Position numbers and translations under genes: made by a program
NCBI GenBank assembly: GCA_964418595.1
Contig: CAYQMF010000138.1
Coordinates: 1 to 16,257, forward strand
Direction of reading: 5' to 3'
DNA from: CAYQMF01 sp964418595
GTDB taxonomy: Bacteria > Planctomycetota > UBA1135 > UBA2386
DNA: 16,257 nucleotides
Shown: positions 6,425 through 16,257 of the stretch, one piece after another
Layout of the letters: the number at the start of each line of letters is the position of its first letter
Position numbering within the stretch: position 1 is the first letter of the stretch
Notes under the pieces: generated by a model
What the model was told of the DNA's origin: nothing
The model's input: only the letters and a program-made list of their open reading frames with translations
Databases searched by the model: none

Positions 6425-9319
6425 ATGGTCGAGAACGCACGTCGCCAGATCATCTTCATCGCCCTGCTCGTGAGCGGCGCGATCCTCCTGCTCGCGTTCG
6501 GCGAGACCAACCTCGGTCTCGACCTGCGCGGCGGCACGCAGCTCGTCTACGAGGTGGACCTCGAAGCCGCCCAGCGGGCGGGCGACATCCCGGCGGACGC
6601 CGATCCGGGCAAGGTCATGCAGGAGACGGCGGACATCGTCTACAAGCGCATCGACCCGACCGGCGTCATGGACGCCAACGTCGCGCGCCGCGGCTCGAAC
6701 GGGTTCATCGTCGAGCTGCCGGGCCTCGCGGAAGCGGAGGCCCTCGCGGTGCAGCAGCGCATCGAGACCCTGGGTCGCCTCGAAATGCGGGTGCTGGCGA
6801 CGCCCGACTACCGCGAGCGCGGCGCGAGCTTCGACCTCGAGGCGGAGAAGCGGCAGGTCCGCGAGTGGCTCGACAAGGAGGGCAACCGCGATCGAGTGCG
6901 CGCCGAGCCGCTGGCGATCAACCTCTACAACAACCCGCGCCCGCACTTGCACTGGCTGCCCGCGCTGATCCGGACCAAGGCCAGCGATGCCACCAAGTGG
7001 GACCGCGGCTACAGCGATCCGGAGGGAGTGGCGGTGTTCGACCCGGCCGAGCTGACCACGCCGCCGAAGACCAAGGAGGCGTTCCTGGTCGAACTGCTCC
7101 CCATCAACTGGATCGAGGATCACTTCACCGGTTCGCAGATGGATCCGAGCGGCGTGTATGCCGGCAACGATCCCAGCACCGGCAAGCCCGCGGTCTTCTA
7201 TGCGTTCAAGGGCCAGTTCCAGGACGCCTACGCCGACTGGTCGAGCAAGTACATCCAGAAGCGCAGCGCGATCATCCTGAACGGGATCGTGGAGTCGGCG
7301 CCGACGTTCCAGAGCCGGATTCCGGGCAGCGGGATCATCACCATGGGGAACGGGACGGTCGATCACGCCGCCGAACTCGCCAAGGTGCTGAAGACCGGGT
7401 CGCTGCAGGTTCGCCCCGAGCTGCAACAGCGCACCGCGATCGGCGCCTCCCTGGGTGAGGTTGCGATCTTCCGCGGCGGGTTGTCCATGGCACTCGGAGC
7501 CGCCGCCGTCGTCATCTTCATGCTGGCCTATTACCGGACGGCCGGACTCGTCGCCGTCATCGGCCTTGCGATGAACGTGCTGCTGCTCATGGCGGCGATG
7601 ATCGGCATGCGCGCCACCCTGACGCTGCCCGGGATCGCGGGGCTCGTCCTGACGCTCGGCATGGCGGTCGACTCGAACATCCTGATCTACGAGCGCATCC
7701 GCGAAGAACTCAACCGGGGCAAGGCGATCGTGCAGGCCGTGCGCGCCGGCTTCGACCGCGCCCTGCTCACGATTCTCGACGCGAACATCACCACGTTCCT
7801 GGCCGGGCTCGTGCTCTACCACATCGGCGTCGGCCCGATCCGCGGCTTCGCCGTGACTCTGATGGTCGGCATCGTCACGTCGGTGTTCACGGCCTACTTC
7901 GTGAGCCGACTGATCTACCACTACCTGCTCGAGAAGGAGAAGCTCAAGGGCTTCCGGGTCACCACTTGGTTCGCCGACATCGCGGTGGACTGGGTGAAGA
8001 AGTGCAAGGTCGTGGCCACCGCGAGTGGCCTGCTCATCGTCGTGCTGATGGCGAACTTCTTCGTCACGCCGAGCGATGTCAGCATGGGTCTCGAGTTCAC
8101 CGGCGGCGCCAACCTCCAGGTAGTACTGCGGCAGCCCGTCACGAAGGCGGAGCTGCGCGCCAAGCTCGCGGCGCACCCGGAGTTCCACGCCGAGTTCCCC
8201 GACCCGCAGATCCTGAACGTCCGCGGCGTGGACGCGGAAGGCCGGAGCGACGAGTTCGCGGTCAAGCTGAAGCTCCGCACGGCCTACGCGGAGAAAGTGC
8301 GCAACGACCGGCACGCGGCGTCGTTGCGCGGCGAAGCCTACGAGCCTCCCTACCTGAAGCAGTTCAGCGCGATCCTCGCCGACAACCTGGTGGAGCGCGC
8401 GTTCGACAGTGAGCAGGTCGTCGAGGACCCCAACTCCTCGACGACCGCCATCGGCATGATCAACCTCCACTTCACCGAGCCGGTGAAGGTGGAGGACATC
8501 CGGCTGGAGACCGCCAAGGTGTTCAGGGTCAAAGACGTGCACGTCGTCGGCGACCCGAGCGCGACCGCCGGCAAGACCGTCCAGGTGGCCATCGATGTCC
8601 CCGTGGAGACCAAGGCCAACAGCCTCCTCGGCATGCTGGCCCGTCCTCTCGGCAACCTGAAGAACTCGCAGGGCGGGCGCATCCAGCTGTCGAGCCCGTT
8701 CCCGGAGGCATCTGAGATCGGCGGGCGCATGGTCGGCGAGCTGCAGGCTTCGGCCATCGGCGCCATGCTCCTGTCCTGGCTGCTGATCGGGCTGTACGTG
8801 CGCGTCCGCTTCCACGAGTACAAGTTCGGGATCGCGGCCGTCGTCGCGGTGATCCACGACATCCTGGTGACCTTCGGGTTCGTCGTACTCATGAATCGCC
8901 TGGGTCTGGTCGCCGCCGAAGTCGACATGCCGATGATCGCGGCCCTGCTCACGGTGGTCGGGTACTCGATCAACGACAGCATCGTCGTGTTCGACCGGGT
9001 GCGCGAGAATCTGGCCGACCAGGCGCGTCTCGGCACCAAGGAGACCTTTGCCGAGCTCGTCAACCGGGCCATCAACCAGACCTTCTCGCGCACCGTGCTG
9101 ACCACCGGCACGACGGTGATCACGGTCCTGGCCATGTTCCTGGTCACGCGTGGCACGGGCAGCTCGCTCGAGGGATTCTCGTTCGCCCTCGTGATCGGGG
9201 TCGCCGCGGGCAGCTACTCGACGATCTTCATCGCGACGCCGATCCTGCTGTGGATGAAGGCGCGCGAGAAGCCGCCCGCAGCGGCTCCCGCCGTGGTCAC
9301 GGAACCACAACCGGCGTGA
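6425..9319 (+). CDS. secDF: Protein translocase subunit SecDF (SecD-SecF fusion)
   Basis: 964 residues. SecDF is an inner-membrane, proton-driven RND-type partner of SecYEG that pulls proteins out on the periplasmic side. The SecD half: TM1 at 9-25, GLDLRGGTQL (31-40), a large periplasmic part to about 350, then a TM bundle 352-500 with GMAVDSNILIYERIREEL (412-429), containing the conserved Asp416. The SecF half: TM at about 527-547, GLEFTGGANL (555-564), a periplasmic stretch to about 770, and a TM bundle 775-943 with VGYSINDSIVVFDRVREN (845-862), conserved Asp851. The tail is Pro/Ala-rich. ATG 6425 starts right before the first TM. SecF's periplasmic part, about 210 residues, is roughly twice that of E. 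coli SecF. No frameshift is visible, so the fusion is real. The stop overlaps the nadB start by 4 bp. Confidence 0.97.
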   Translation: MVENARRQIIFIALLVSGAILLLAFGETNLGLDLRGGTQLVYEVDLEAAQRAGDIPADADPGKVMQETADIVYKRIDPTGVMDANVARRGSNGFIVELPGLAEAEALAVQQRIETLGRLEMRVLATPDYRERGASFDLEAEKRQVREWLDKEGNRDRVRAEPLAINLYNNPRPHLHWLPALIRTKASDATKWDRGYSDPEGVAVFDPAELTTPPKTKEAFLVELLPINWIEDHFTGSQMDPSGVYAGNDPSTGKPAVFYAFKGQFQDAYADWSSKYIQKRSAIILNGIVESAPTFQSRIPGSGIITMGNGTVDHAAELAKVLKTGSLQVRPELQQRTAIGASLGEVAIFRGGLSMALGAAAVVIFMLAYYRTAGLVAVIGLAMNVLLLMAAMIGMRATLTLPGIAGLVLTLGMAVDSNILIYERIREELNRGKAIVQAVRAGFDRALLTILDANITTFLAGLVLYHIGVGPIRGFAVTLMVGIVTSVFTAYFVSRLIYHYLLEKEKLKGFRVTTWFADIAVDWVKKCKVVATASGLLIVVLMANFFVTPSDVSMGLEFTGGANLQVVLRQPVTKAELRAKLAAHPEFHAEFPDPQILNVRGVDAEGRSDEFAVKLKLRTAYAEKVRNDRHAASLRGEAYEPPYLKQFSAILADNLVERAFDSEQVVEDPNSSTTAIGMINLHFTEPVKVEDIRLETAKVFRVKDVHVVGDPSATAGKTVQVAIDVPVETKANSLLGMLARPLGNLKNSQGGRIQLSSPFPEASEIGGRMVGELQASAIGAMLLSWLLIGLYVRVRFHEYKFGIAAVVAVIHDILVTFGFVVLMNRLGLVAAEVDMPMIAALLTVVGYSINDSIVVFDRVRENLADQARLGTKETFAELVNRAINQTFSRTVLTTGTTVITVLAMFLVTRGTGSSLEGFSFALVIGVAAGSYSTIFIATPILLWMKAREKPPAAAPAVVTEPQPA

Positions 9320-10998
9320 TCGTGCCGGCAGGCGACGCTCCCCTCCTCGCAGCGGATCGCCTGGGCGCGTTCAACCCGCGGCGCACTCCGGTCCTCGCGA
9401 CCGACGTGCTGGTGTTGGGCGGCGGCTTGTCGGGTGCAATGGCTGCACTCACCGCCGCCGAGCGGGGGGCAGAAGTCCTGCTGCTCTCGAAGACCAACCT
9501 CGTCGAGACCAACACTGCGTACGCCCAGGGTGGAATCGCCGCCGTGCTGGGGCCGGACGACTCCCTGGCCCGTCACATCGAGGACACGCTTCGGGTCGGC
9601 GGCGGCTTGGCGTCACGAGACATCGCGACCCACTTCGTGAGCCGGGCCGGTCACGCCGTGGAGCGCCTCGAGTGGTTGGGGACGGTGTTCGATCGCAAGG
9701 ACGGCGTCCGGCAACTCGGCCGGGAAGGCGGGCACAGCGTACCTCGGGTCGTGCATGCCGACGGCACGCGCACCGGTGCGGTGATGCAGGCAGCGCTCGT
9801 CCGCGCGCTCGAGAACCATCCGCGCGTCACCATCCGCGAGGGAGCCTTCGCACGGGACCTGGTGGTCGACGCCGGGCGTTGCGTAGGGTGCGTGGTCAAC
9901 ACGGAGCGCGGAGACCTCGGAGTGGCGGCAGGAGCCGTGATCCTCGCCACCGGCGGAGCCGGCCAGATCTATCGTGAGACCACCAACCCGATCGGCGCGT
10001 GCGCCGACGGCATCGCCATGGCCTACCGCGCCGGCGCGGTCGTGGCCGACCTGGAGTTCGTCCAGTTCCATCCCACGACCCTGTACATCGCCGGGGCCTC
10101 GCGCTACCTGATCTCGGAGGTTGTCCGTGGCGCGGGCGCGGTCCTGCGGGATCGGACCGGTGCGTCCGTGATGCAGGGCGCTCACCCCCTCGGGGATCTC
10201 GCTCCGCGCGACATCGTGAGCCGTGCCATCCTCCAGCGCATGGTCGACCTCGGCGACACGCATGTGTACCTGGATCTCACGTCCATCCCCTCGCCCAGGA
10301 CGCGCTTCGCGGAAGTGGCCAGGATCTGCGAGGCGTTCGACATCGACATCGCCCACCAGTCGATCCCGGTCCGTCCCGGCGCGCACTACATGGTCGGCGG
10401 CGTGGTGGCCGACATCGCAGGACGTACGTCGATCCCTGGCTTGTTCGCGGTAGGCGAGACAGCCTGCACGTCCTTCCACGGCGCGAATCGACTCGCATCC
10501 AACTCTCTGCTGGAGGCAGCACTCATGGGTGAGGCTGCAGGTGAGTCTGCGGCTGCCGAAGCCCCGAGTACCGCGGTAGCGTCACTCCCCGCGACGGATG
10601 CGCCCGAGAACGGCCGGCACTCGCCGCGAATCCACCTCGACGACATGCTGTACTCCCTGAAGAGTCTCATGTGGCGGCAGGTGGGCCTGCTGCGCTCCGG
10701 CGCGGGCCTGATCGAGGCCCGCGAGCGGATCGACCTCTGGGGTCGGTACCTGCAGCGCGCCGGCGCCCACACCCGCCAGGGATGCGAGTTGGCGAACATG
10801 CTCACCGTGGCCAGCCTCGTGGCGCGCGCCGCGAGCACCCGGGCCGAGAGCCGGGGAACCCATTACCGCACCGACGCTCCCACCCGGGACGACGTCGCGT
10901 GGTGTCGCCAGCTCTCCTTCCGACGAGCCGAGACCGGCCCGCTGCTCACGCCAGGCCAGATACGCACGCCCAGCGACGTCGAGGGAGTCGGCGCGTGA
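9316..10998 (+). CDS. nadB: L-aspartate oxidase
   Basis: 560 residues from GTG 9316, which overlaps the secDF stop as GTGA; GTG 9322 is a near alternative. NadB oxidises L-aspartate to iminoaspartate with FAD, first step of de novo NAD synthesis; NadA then uses the product. Seen: FAD-binding VLVLGGGLSGAMAAL (31-45), AYAQGGIAAVL (69-79), REGGHSVPRVVHADG (136-150), ATGGAGQIY (211-219), EFVQFHPTTLY (247-257), HYMVGGV (357-363), and GANRLASNSLLEA (389-401). The C-terminal helical domain (about 435-540) is present. These separate it from succinate dehydrogenase flavoprotein by context (no sdhB/C) and by the shorter length, although the two families are related. nadA and nadC are not in the window. 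Coupled to secDF and hflX by overlaps. Confidence 0.95.
   Translation: MIVPAGDAPLLAADRLGAFNPRRTPVLATDVLVLGGGLSGAMAALTAAERGAEVLLLSKTNLVETNTAYAQGGIAAVLGPDDSLARHIEDTLRVGGGLASRDIATHFVSRAGHAVERLEWLGTVFDRKDGVRQLGREGGHSVPRVVHADGTRTGAVMQAALVRALENHPRVTIREGAFARDLVVDAGRCVGCVVNTERGDLGVAAGAVILATGGAGQIYRETTNPIGACADGIAMAYRAGAVVADLEFVQFHPTTLYIAGASRYLISEVVRGAGAVLRDRTGASVMQGAHPLGDLAPRDIVSRAILQRMVDLGDTHVYLDLTSIPSPRTRFAEVARICEAFDIDIAHQSIPVRPGAHYMVGGVVADIAGRTSIPGLFAVGETACTSFHGANRLASNSLLEAALMGEAAGESAAAEAPSTAVASLPATDAPENGRHSPRIHLDDMLYSLKSLMWRQVGLLRSGAGLIEARERIDLWGRYLQRAGAHTRQGCELANMLTVASLVARAASTRAESRGTHYRTDAPTRDDVAWCRQLSFRRAETGPLLTPGQIRTPSDVEGVGA
10981..10987 (+). promoter_or_regulatory. Ribosome binding site of hflX inside the end of nadB
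   Basis: GAGGGAG lies seven bases before GTG 10995, within the last codons of nadB. It decides the hflX start and, with the GTGA overlap, suggests translational coupling. Confidence 0.65.
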
Positions 10999-12281
10999 GA
11001 GAGAACCTCGACCTCAGCCCCACGCACGAGCGCACGCCGGTCCTGCTGTTCGGACTGGTGCCGCACGGCGACCCGCGAAGCGCGCCGGAGGCGCTCCGCG
11101 AGTTGGCGCTGCTCGCGGACACGGGCAACTTCGATGTCGCCGGGTGTGTCATCCAGCATCGCCGGCACGCTGACCCGCACACGTTCGTCGGCGCCGGGAA
11201 GCTGGAGGAGATCCGCGAGATCGTCGCTCAGGCCGCCCTGTCGCTGGTGATCTGCAACGACTCGCTGACCCCGAATCAGGGCAAGAACATCGAGAAGGCC
11301 GTGGGTTGCTCCGTCCTCGATCGCAGCGAACTGATCCTGCACATCTTCGATCTGCATGCCCGGACGCCGCAGGCCAAACTGCAGGTCGAACTCGCTCGGC
11401 TGCAGTACCAGATGCCGCGGCTGAAACGACTCTGGAGCCACCTGGAGCGACAGCGCGGTGGCATCGGCGTGCGCGGCGGTGCCGGCGAGAAGCAGATCGA
11501 CCTCGATCGGTCCGACCTGCGCAACAAGATCGCCCAGACGGCGCGCCGCCTGAAGGACATCGAAGCTCGCAAGGATCGTGAGATCCGTCAGCGTGTCGAT
11601 CAGTTCAGCATCGCGATCGTGGGCTACACGAACGCCGGCAAGTCGACGCTGATGAACCGGTTGACCACGGCCAACGTCCTGGCCCAGGACCGACTCTTCT
11701 CCACGCTCGACACGAGGGTCAGGCCCTGGCGACTGAGCGGCGGACGAGCGGTCCTGCTGTCCGACACGGTTGGTTTCATCGACAACCTCCCCCACCAACT
11801 GGTCGCCAGCTTCCACGCCACCCTGCAGGAGGCCCTGTCCGCCGATCTGATGTTCGTGATGGTGGACGCCTCGAGCCCTCGCTCGCGCGAGGAGCTGAAG
11901 GTCGTCATCGACGTCCTCGAACACCTGGGCGCGGCCGACATCCCGCGGATCGTGGTGGGGAACAAGGTCGACCTGGTCGGCGATCACACACAACTCGCCC
12001 CCCTCCGGCTGGCAGCCCCCGACGTGGTCTTGCTCTCGGCGGTCACCGGCGAAGGCCTCCCCGACCTGGACGTCGCACTCCAATCCCATCTGGCCGGGTT
12101 CGAGCAGACCGTCGAGATCCTCGTGCCCCACAGCGCCGGGCACCTCCTGGCGGCGGTGCGGACCGGTACGACCGTCCTGTCGGAGCTGTACACGGACCAG
12201 GGTTGCCTTCTGCAACTCCAGATCAGCCCCCGACTGCTGGGCCGGCTGCTGGCGCAGGGCGCAATCCGCACCCCGGAGTAG
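10995..12281 (+). CDS. hflX: GTPase HflX
   Basis: 428 residues from GTG 10995, overlapping the nadB stop as GTGA. HflX is a ribosome-associated GTPase that splits stalled or heat-damaged 70S ribosomes. N-terminal domain with HTFVGAGKLEEI (62-73) and NDSLTPNQ (88-95); linker with RGGAGEKQIDLDRSDLR (160-176), close to the family's GPGETQLExDRR, Thr replaced by Lys; G domain with G1 GYTNAGKST (210-218), G3 SDTVGFIDNLP (256-266), G4 NKVDL (323-327) and G5 SAVTGEGL (349-356); then a C-terminal domain to 428. All GTPase motifs are intact. The usual neighbour hfq is absent. A 73-bp gap separates it from the glycosyltransferase gene downstream. Confidence 0.97.
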   Translation: MRENLDLSPTHERTPVLLFGLVPHGDPRSAPEALRELALLADTGNFDVAGCVIQHRRHADPHTFVGAGKLEEIREIVAQAALSLVICNDSLTPNQGKNIEKAVGCSVLDRSELILHIFDLHARTPQAKLQVELARLQYQMPRLKRLWSHLERQRGGIGVRGGAGEKQIDLDRSDLRNKIAQTARRLKDIEARKDREIRQRVDQFSIAIVGYTNAGKSTLMNRLTTANVLAQDRLFSTLDTRVRPWRLSGGRAVLLSDTVGFIDNLPHQLVASFHATLQEALSADLMFVMVDASSPRSREELKVVIDVLEHLGAADIPRIVVGNKVDLVGDHTQLAPLRLAAPDVVLLSAVTGEGLPDLDVALQSHLAGFEQTVEILVPHSAGHLLAAVRTGTTVLSELYTDQGCLLQLQISPRLLGRLLAQGAIRTPE

Positions 12282-12354
12282 CGGACGCCCGCAAGGGGAC
12301 GTGGGCGCGGGTGGCCACTCAAGCCATCCGCGTCCAAAGCCCGATACCACGGCG

Positions 12355-13803
12355 GTGATCGCGGCAGGAAGGACAGACTGCCCACCCCGGTGGGACGACC
12401 GAGCGGTCGATCGCCTTCTTCTCTGTGCAGTGTGCGCAGCCGTCCTCCTGATCAGCTGGCGCCTGCGGAACGTGTACCCCGACGACGCCCTGATCGTGCT
12501 GCGCTACGTCACGAACCTGCTCGCGGGCGAGGGCTGGGTCTACAACGTCGGTGAGCACGTCAACGCGACGACGTCGCCGCTGCACACGATGACCCTGACC
12601 GTGCTGGGCGCCGCCCTGGGTGGAGACTTGCTCACGGCGCAGACGCTGGCTTTCGCTCTGCCCACCGCGGCGACCGCCTTGATGGTGCATCGCGTGCTCC
12701 GTCCCTGCGGTCGCATGCCCGCGTTGCTTGCCGCCGTCCTCGTCGCGTTCGGCCCGAATCGCTACAGCACGCTCGGGATGGAGTCCGCGTTGCTGATCGC
12801 CCTCTCCGTCGGGACGCTGCTGGCCTACACCTCGTCCCACACCCGCCTCGCATCGATCCTCCTGGGCCTCGCCATCCTCGCACGGCCGGATGCGATCCTT
12901 CTGGCTGTCGTCATGGCCACCGATTGCCTCCGTCGACGCGCGCCGCGGGAGATCGTCATTCTCGGCCTCGGGTCCGCGCTCGTCGTCCTGCCCTGGGCTG
13001 CCTACGCCACGTGCGTCTTCGGATCCCCGTTCCCGAACACGCTCGCGATCAAACTCGCGCAGCGACACCTCTTCGGCGAGGGGCAGATCTTCCTGCTAGG
13101 CGCCTGGCGTGAACTCATCGCCACGGATGTCCGTGGCGTAGGCCTCGGACCCGCCGCACTCGCGACGATCCTCCTCCTGGCCGTGGCAGTCACCGCAGCG
13201 CGTTGGCGGACACATCGCGTCCCCACCCTGTTCCTGCTCTGGGCGACCGCACAGTTCGGCGCCTACGCCTCCGTCGACCTCCCCCCCTATCACTGGTACT
13301 ACGCTCCACTCCTCTTCGGTTGCATTCTCGGCCTCGCGGTCCTCTTCGAGACGCTCTGGAACGCTCGACGGGCACGCGTTCCCCAGATGGGCGTCGCAAC
13401 GGCGCTCGCGTCAGGGATCCTCGCCGTGTCCTTCCCCGAAGTCGTCGCGCCCCAACCAACCCTGCCACACTATCGTCAGGCCGGAGCCTGGATCGCCGAC
13501 AACCTCCCCGAGCACGCCTCCCTCGCCTGTGCCGACATCGGGATCGTCGGCTACTTCGCTCATCCCCGCACCATCATCGACATGCAGGGCCTCGCGACGC
13601 CAGGCGGGGCAGCCTCGATCGCGCGCGGTCACACCGCATGGTGGTTCGATAGTCACCGCCCCGACTTCATCCTCACCCATGCCATCCCCTGGGCGGCGTT
13701 CGAAGCCCCGGTCGTGGCGAGCAGCCTGTTCCAGTCGCAGTACCGTGAGGTGCCCCTGCCTGGCGTCCGTGGCCTTCGCCTGTTCGCACGACGCACGGAG
13801 TGA
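12355..13803 (+). CDS. Polytopic membrane glycosyltransferase, GT-C fold (PMT/ArnT-like)
   Basis: 482 residues from GTG 12355; GTG 12301 would add 18 residues and cannot be excluded. About ten hydrophobic segments: 20-38, 75-90, 97-113, 122-135, 143-157, 165-188, 199-218, 265-281, 290-303, 314-333 and 346-360. The first loop carries YPDDALIVLRYVTNLLAG, then GWVYNVGEHVNATTSPLHT: the Asp-Asp plus G-x-x-x-N-x-G-E pattern of GT-C transferases that use polyprenyl-phosphate sugars, where the Asp pair (43-44) is the presumed catalytic site. The C-terminal soluble part has WIADNLPEHASLACADIGIVGYF and IDMQGLATPG, common in this group. Acceptor and sugar are unknown; a cell-envelope glycan or lipid is plausible. 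It closes the secDF-nadB-hflX run and ends before a strong hairpin. Confidence 0.82.
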   Translation: MIAAGRTDCPPRWDDRAVDRLLLCAVCAAVLLISWRLRNVYPDDALIVLRYVTNLLAGEGWVYNVGEHVNATTSPLHTMTLTVLGAALGGDLLTAQTLAFALPTAATALMVHRVLRPCGRMPALLAAVLVAFGPNRYSTLGMESALLIALSVGTLLAYTSSHTRLASILLGLAILARPDAILLAVVMATDCLRRRAPREIVILGLGSALVVLPWAAYATCVFGSPFPNTLAIKLAQRHLFGEGQIFLLGAWRELIATDVRGVGLGPAALATILLLAVAVTAARWRTHRVPTLFLLWATAQFGAYASVDLPPYHWYYAPLLFGCILGLAVLFETLWNARRARVPQMGVATALASGILAVSFPEVVAPQPTLPHYRQAGAWIADNLPEHASLACADIGIVGYFAHPRTIIDMQGLATPGGAASIARGHTAWWFDSHRPDFILTHAIPWAAFEAPVVASSLFQSQYREVPLPGVRGLRLFARRTE

Positions 13804-13845
13804 GGGCGGGGGCACCCATCATCCCTCCAACCCCCGGAAACGAAG

Positions 13846-13878
13846 CCAGCCCCGCAGGCTGGTTGCCTGCGGGGCTGG
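13846..13878 (-). terminator. Strong hairpin terminator between the glycosyltransferase gene and the rRNA operon
   Basis: A perfect 14-bp stem, CCAGCCCCGCAGGC (13846-13859) with GCCTGCGGGGCTGG (13865-13878), around a 5-base loop. It sits about 10 bp past the 3' end of the minus-strand 5S gene and 42 bp past the end of the plus-strand gene. The minus-strand downstream sequence (CTTCGTTTCC) is moderately T-rich, the plus-strand side is A-rich, so it mainly suits rRNA termination on the minus strand, but may serve both. Confidence 0.8.
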
Positions 13879-13888
13879 TGGAATGAGA

Positions 13889-13998
13889 AACCCGGCACTG
13901 ACCTACTTTCGCCCAGGGGACTATCATCGGCCCCGCCTGCTTAACTGCTGTGTTCGGGATGGGAACAGGTGTTTCCAGGCGGGTATGGGCACCGGGAA
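13889..13998 (-). rRNA. rrf: 5S ribosomal RNA
   Basis: About 110 nt read on the minus strand. It begins near TTCCCGGTGCCCATA and contains the conserved CATCCCGAACACAGCAGTTAAG core and AAAGTAGGTCAGTGCCGGG at the 3' end; the two ends pair to form helix I. It lies about 58 bp after the 23S gene with no tRNA between. Ends are estimated to within a few bases. Confidence 0.95.
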
Positions 13999-14057
13999 GA
14001 TGCGCATGTGAAGAGGGTGGAGTGAGAGTCAGGCCGAGCGAAGATCTCGGGTGAAAA
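13999..14057 (-). other. 23S-5S spacer
   Basis: About 58 bp between the rRNA genes. I see no tRNA, no ORF and only A-rich and G-rich processing-type sequence. Confidence 0.7.

Positions 14058-16257
<2,200 letters not shown>

Noticed and set aside
5125..6537. Long upstream extension of the riboflavin synthase frame
   Set aside because: It runs antisense to trmD and rplS; the invariant MFTG start at 5124 marks the true N-terminus.
6404..9310. 968-codon open frame antisense to secDF
   Set aside because: Composition is typical of a shadow frame in GC-rich DNA (His/Asp/Arg/Val-rich, no domain motif), while the plus strand encodes clear SecDF.
10863..12350. 495-codon minus-strand frame over hflX
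   Set aside because: Antisense shadow of a complete HflX with all GTPase motifs.

Overview
The window reads as chromosomal DNA from a GC-rich, double-membraned (Gram-negative-type) bacterium. Third codon positions are almost always G or C. Several proteins carry lipoprotein or cleavable signal peptides and C-terminal beta-barrel signals, which requires an outer membrane. SecD and SecF are fused in one protein; this, with the gene mix, would suit Planctomycetota or a similar deep-branching lineage, but that is an inference from style and was not tested. The rRNA part is visibly less GC-rich than the protein genes, as expected.

Layout, left to right. Positions 1-392 hold the 3' end of a FabG-like reductase (+), convergent with a minus-strand pair: a membrane-anchored YafD-like endonuclease/exonuclease/phosphatase (399-1397) and, upstream of it, an outer-membrane barrel protein with a lipobox and a Gln-Gly repeat (1439-2524). 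Its start codon overlaps that of a divergent plus-strand lipoprotein (2523-3050), which is followed by a POTRA-less Omp85/D15-type barrel (3128-4495). Together these form a small envelope gene cluster. Next come ribE, riboflavin synthase (minus, 4525-5124), and, divergent from it, trmD-rplS (5197-6351), tRNA modification plus ribosomal protein L19. The same strand continues with secDF (6425-9319), nadB (9316-10998), hflX (10995-12281) and a GT-C type membrane glycosyltransferase (12355-13803). secDF/nadB and nadB/hflX are each joined by a 4-base GTGA stop/start overlap, strong evidence of one transcript.

A 14-bp perfect stem (13846-13878) separates that operon from an rRNA operon on the minus strand: 5S rRNA (about 13889-13998), then 23S rRNA (about 14058 to beyond the right edge), lacking only roughly its 5' quarter. 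The 16S gene, if linked, lies off the right end.

Most of the window is ordinary housekeeping and envelope biology. I found no CRISPR array, transposon, phage gene or toxin-antitoxin pair, and no convincing unknown system. The points most worth a second look are the overlapping divergent starts at 2522-2525, the envelope trio around them, the enlarged SecF periplasmic domain of SecDF, the altered TrmD active-site loop, and the tandem hairpins between rplS and secDF.
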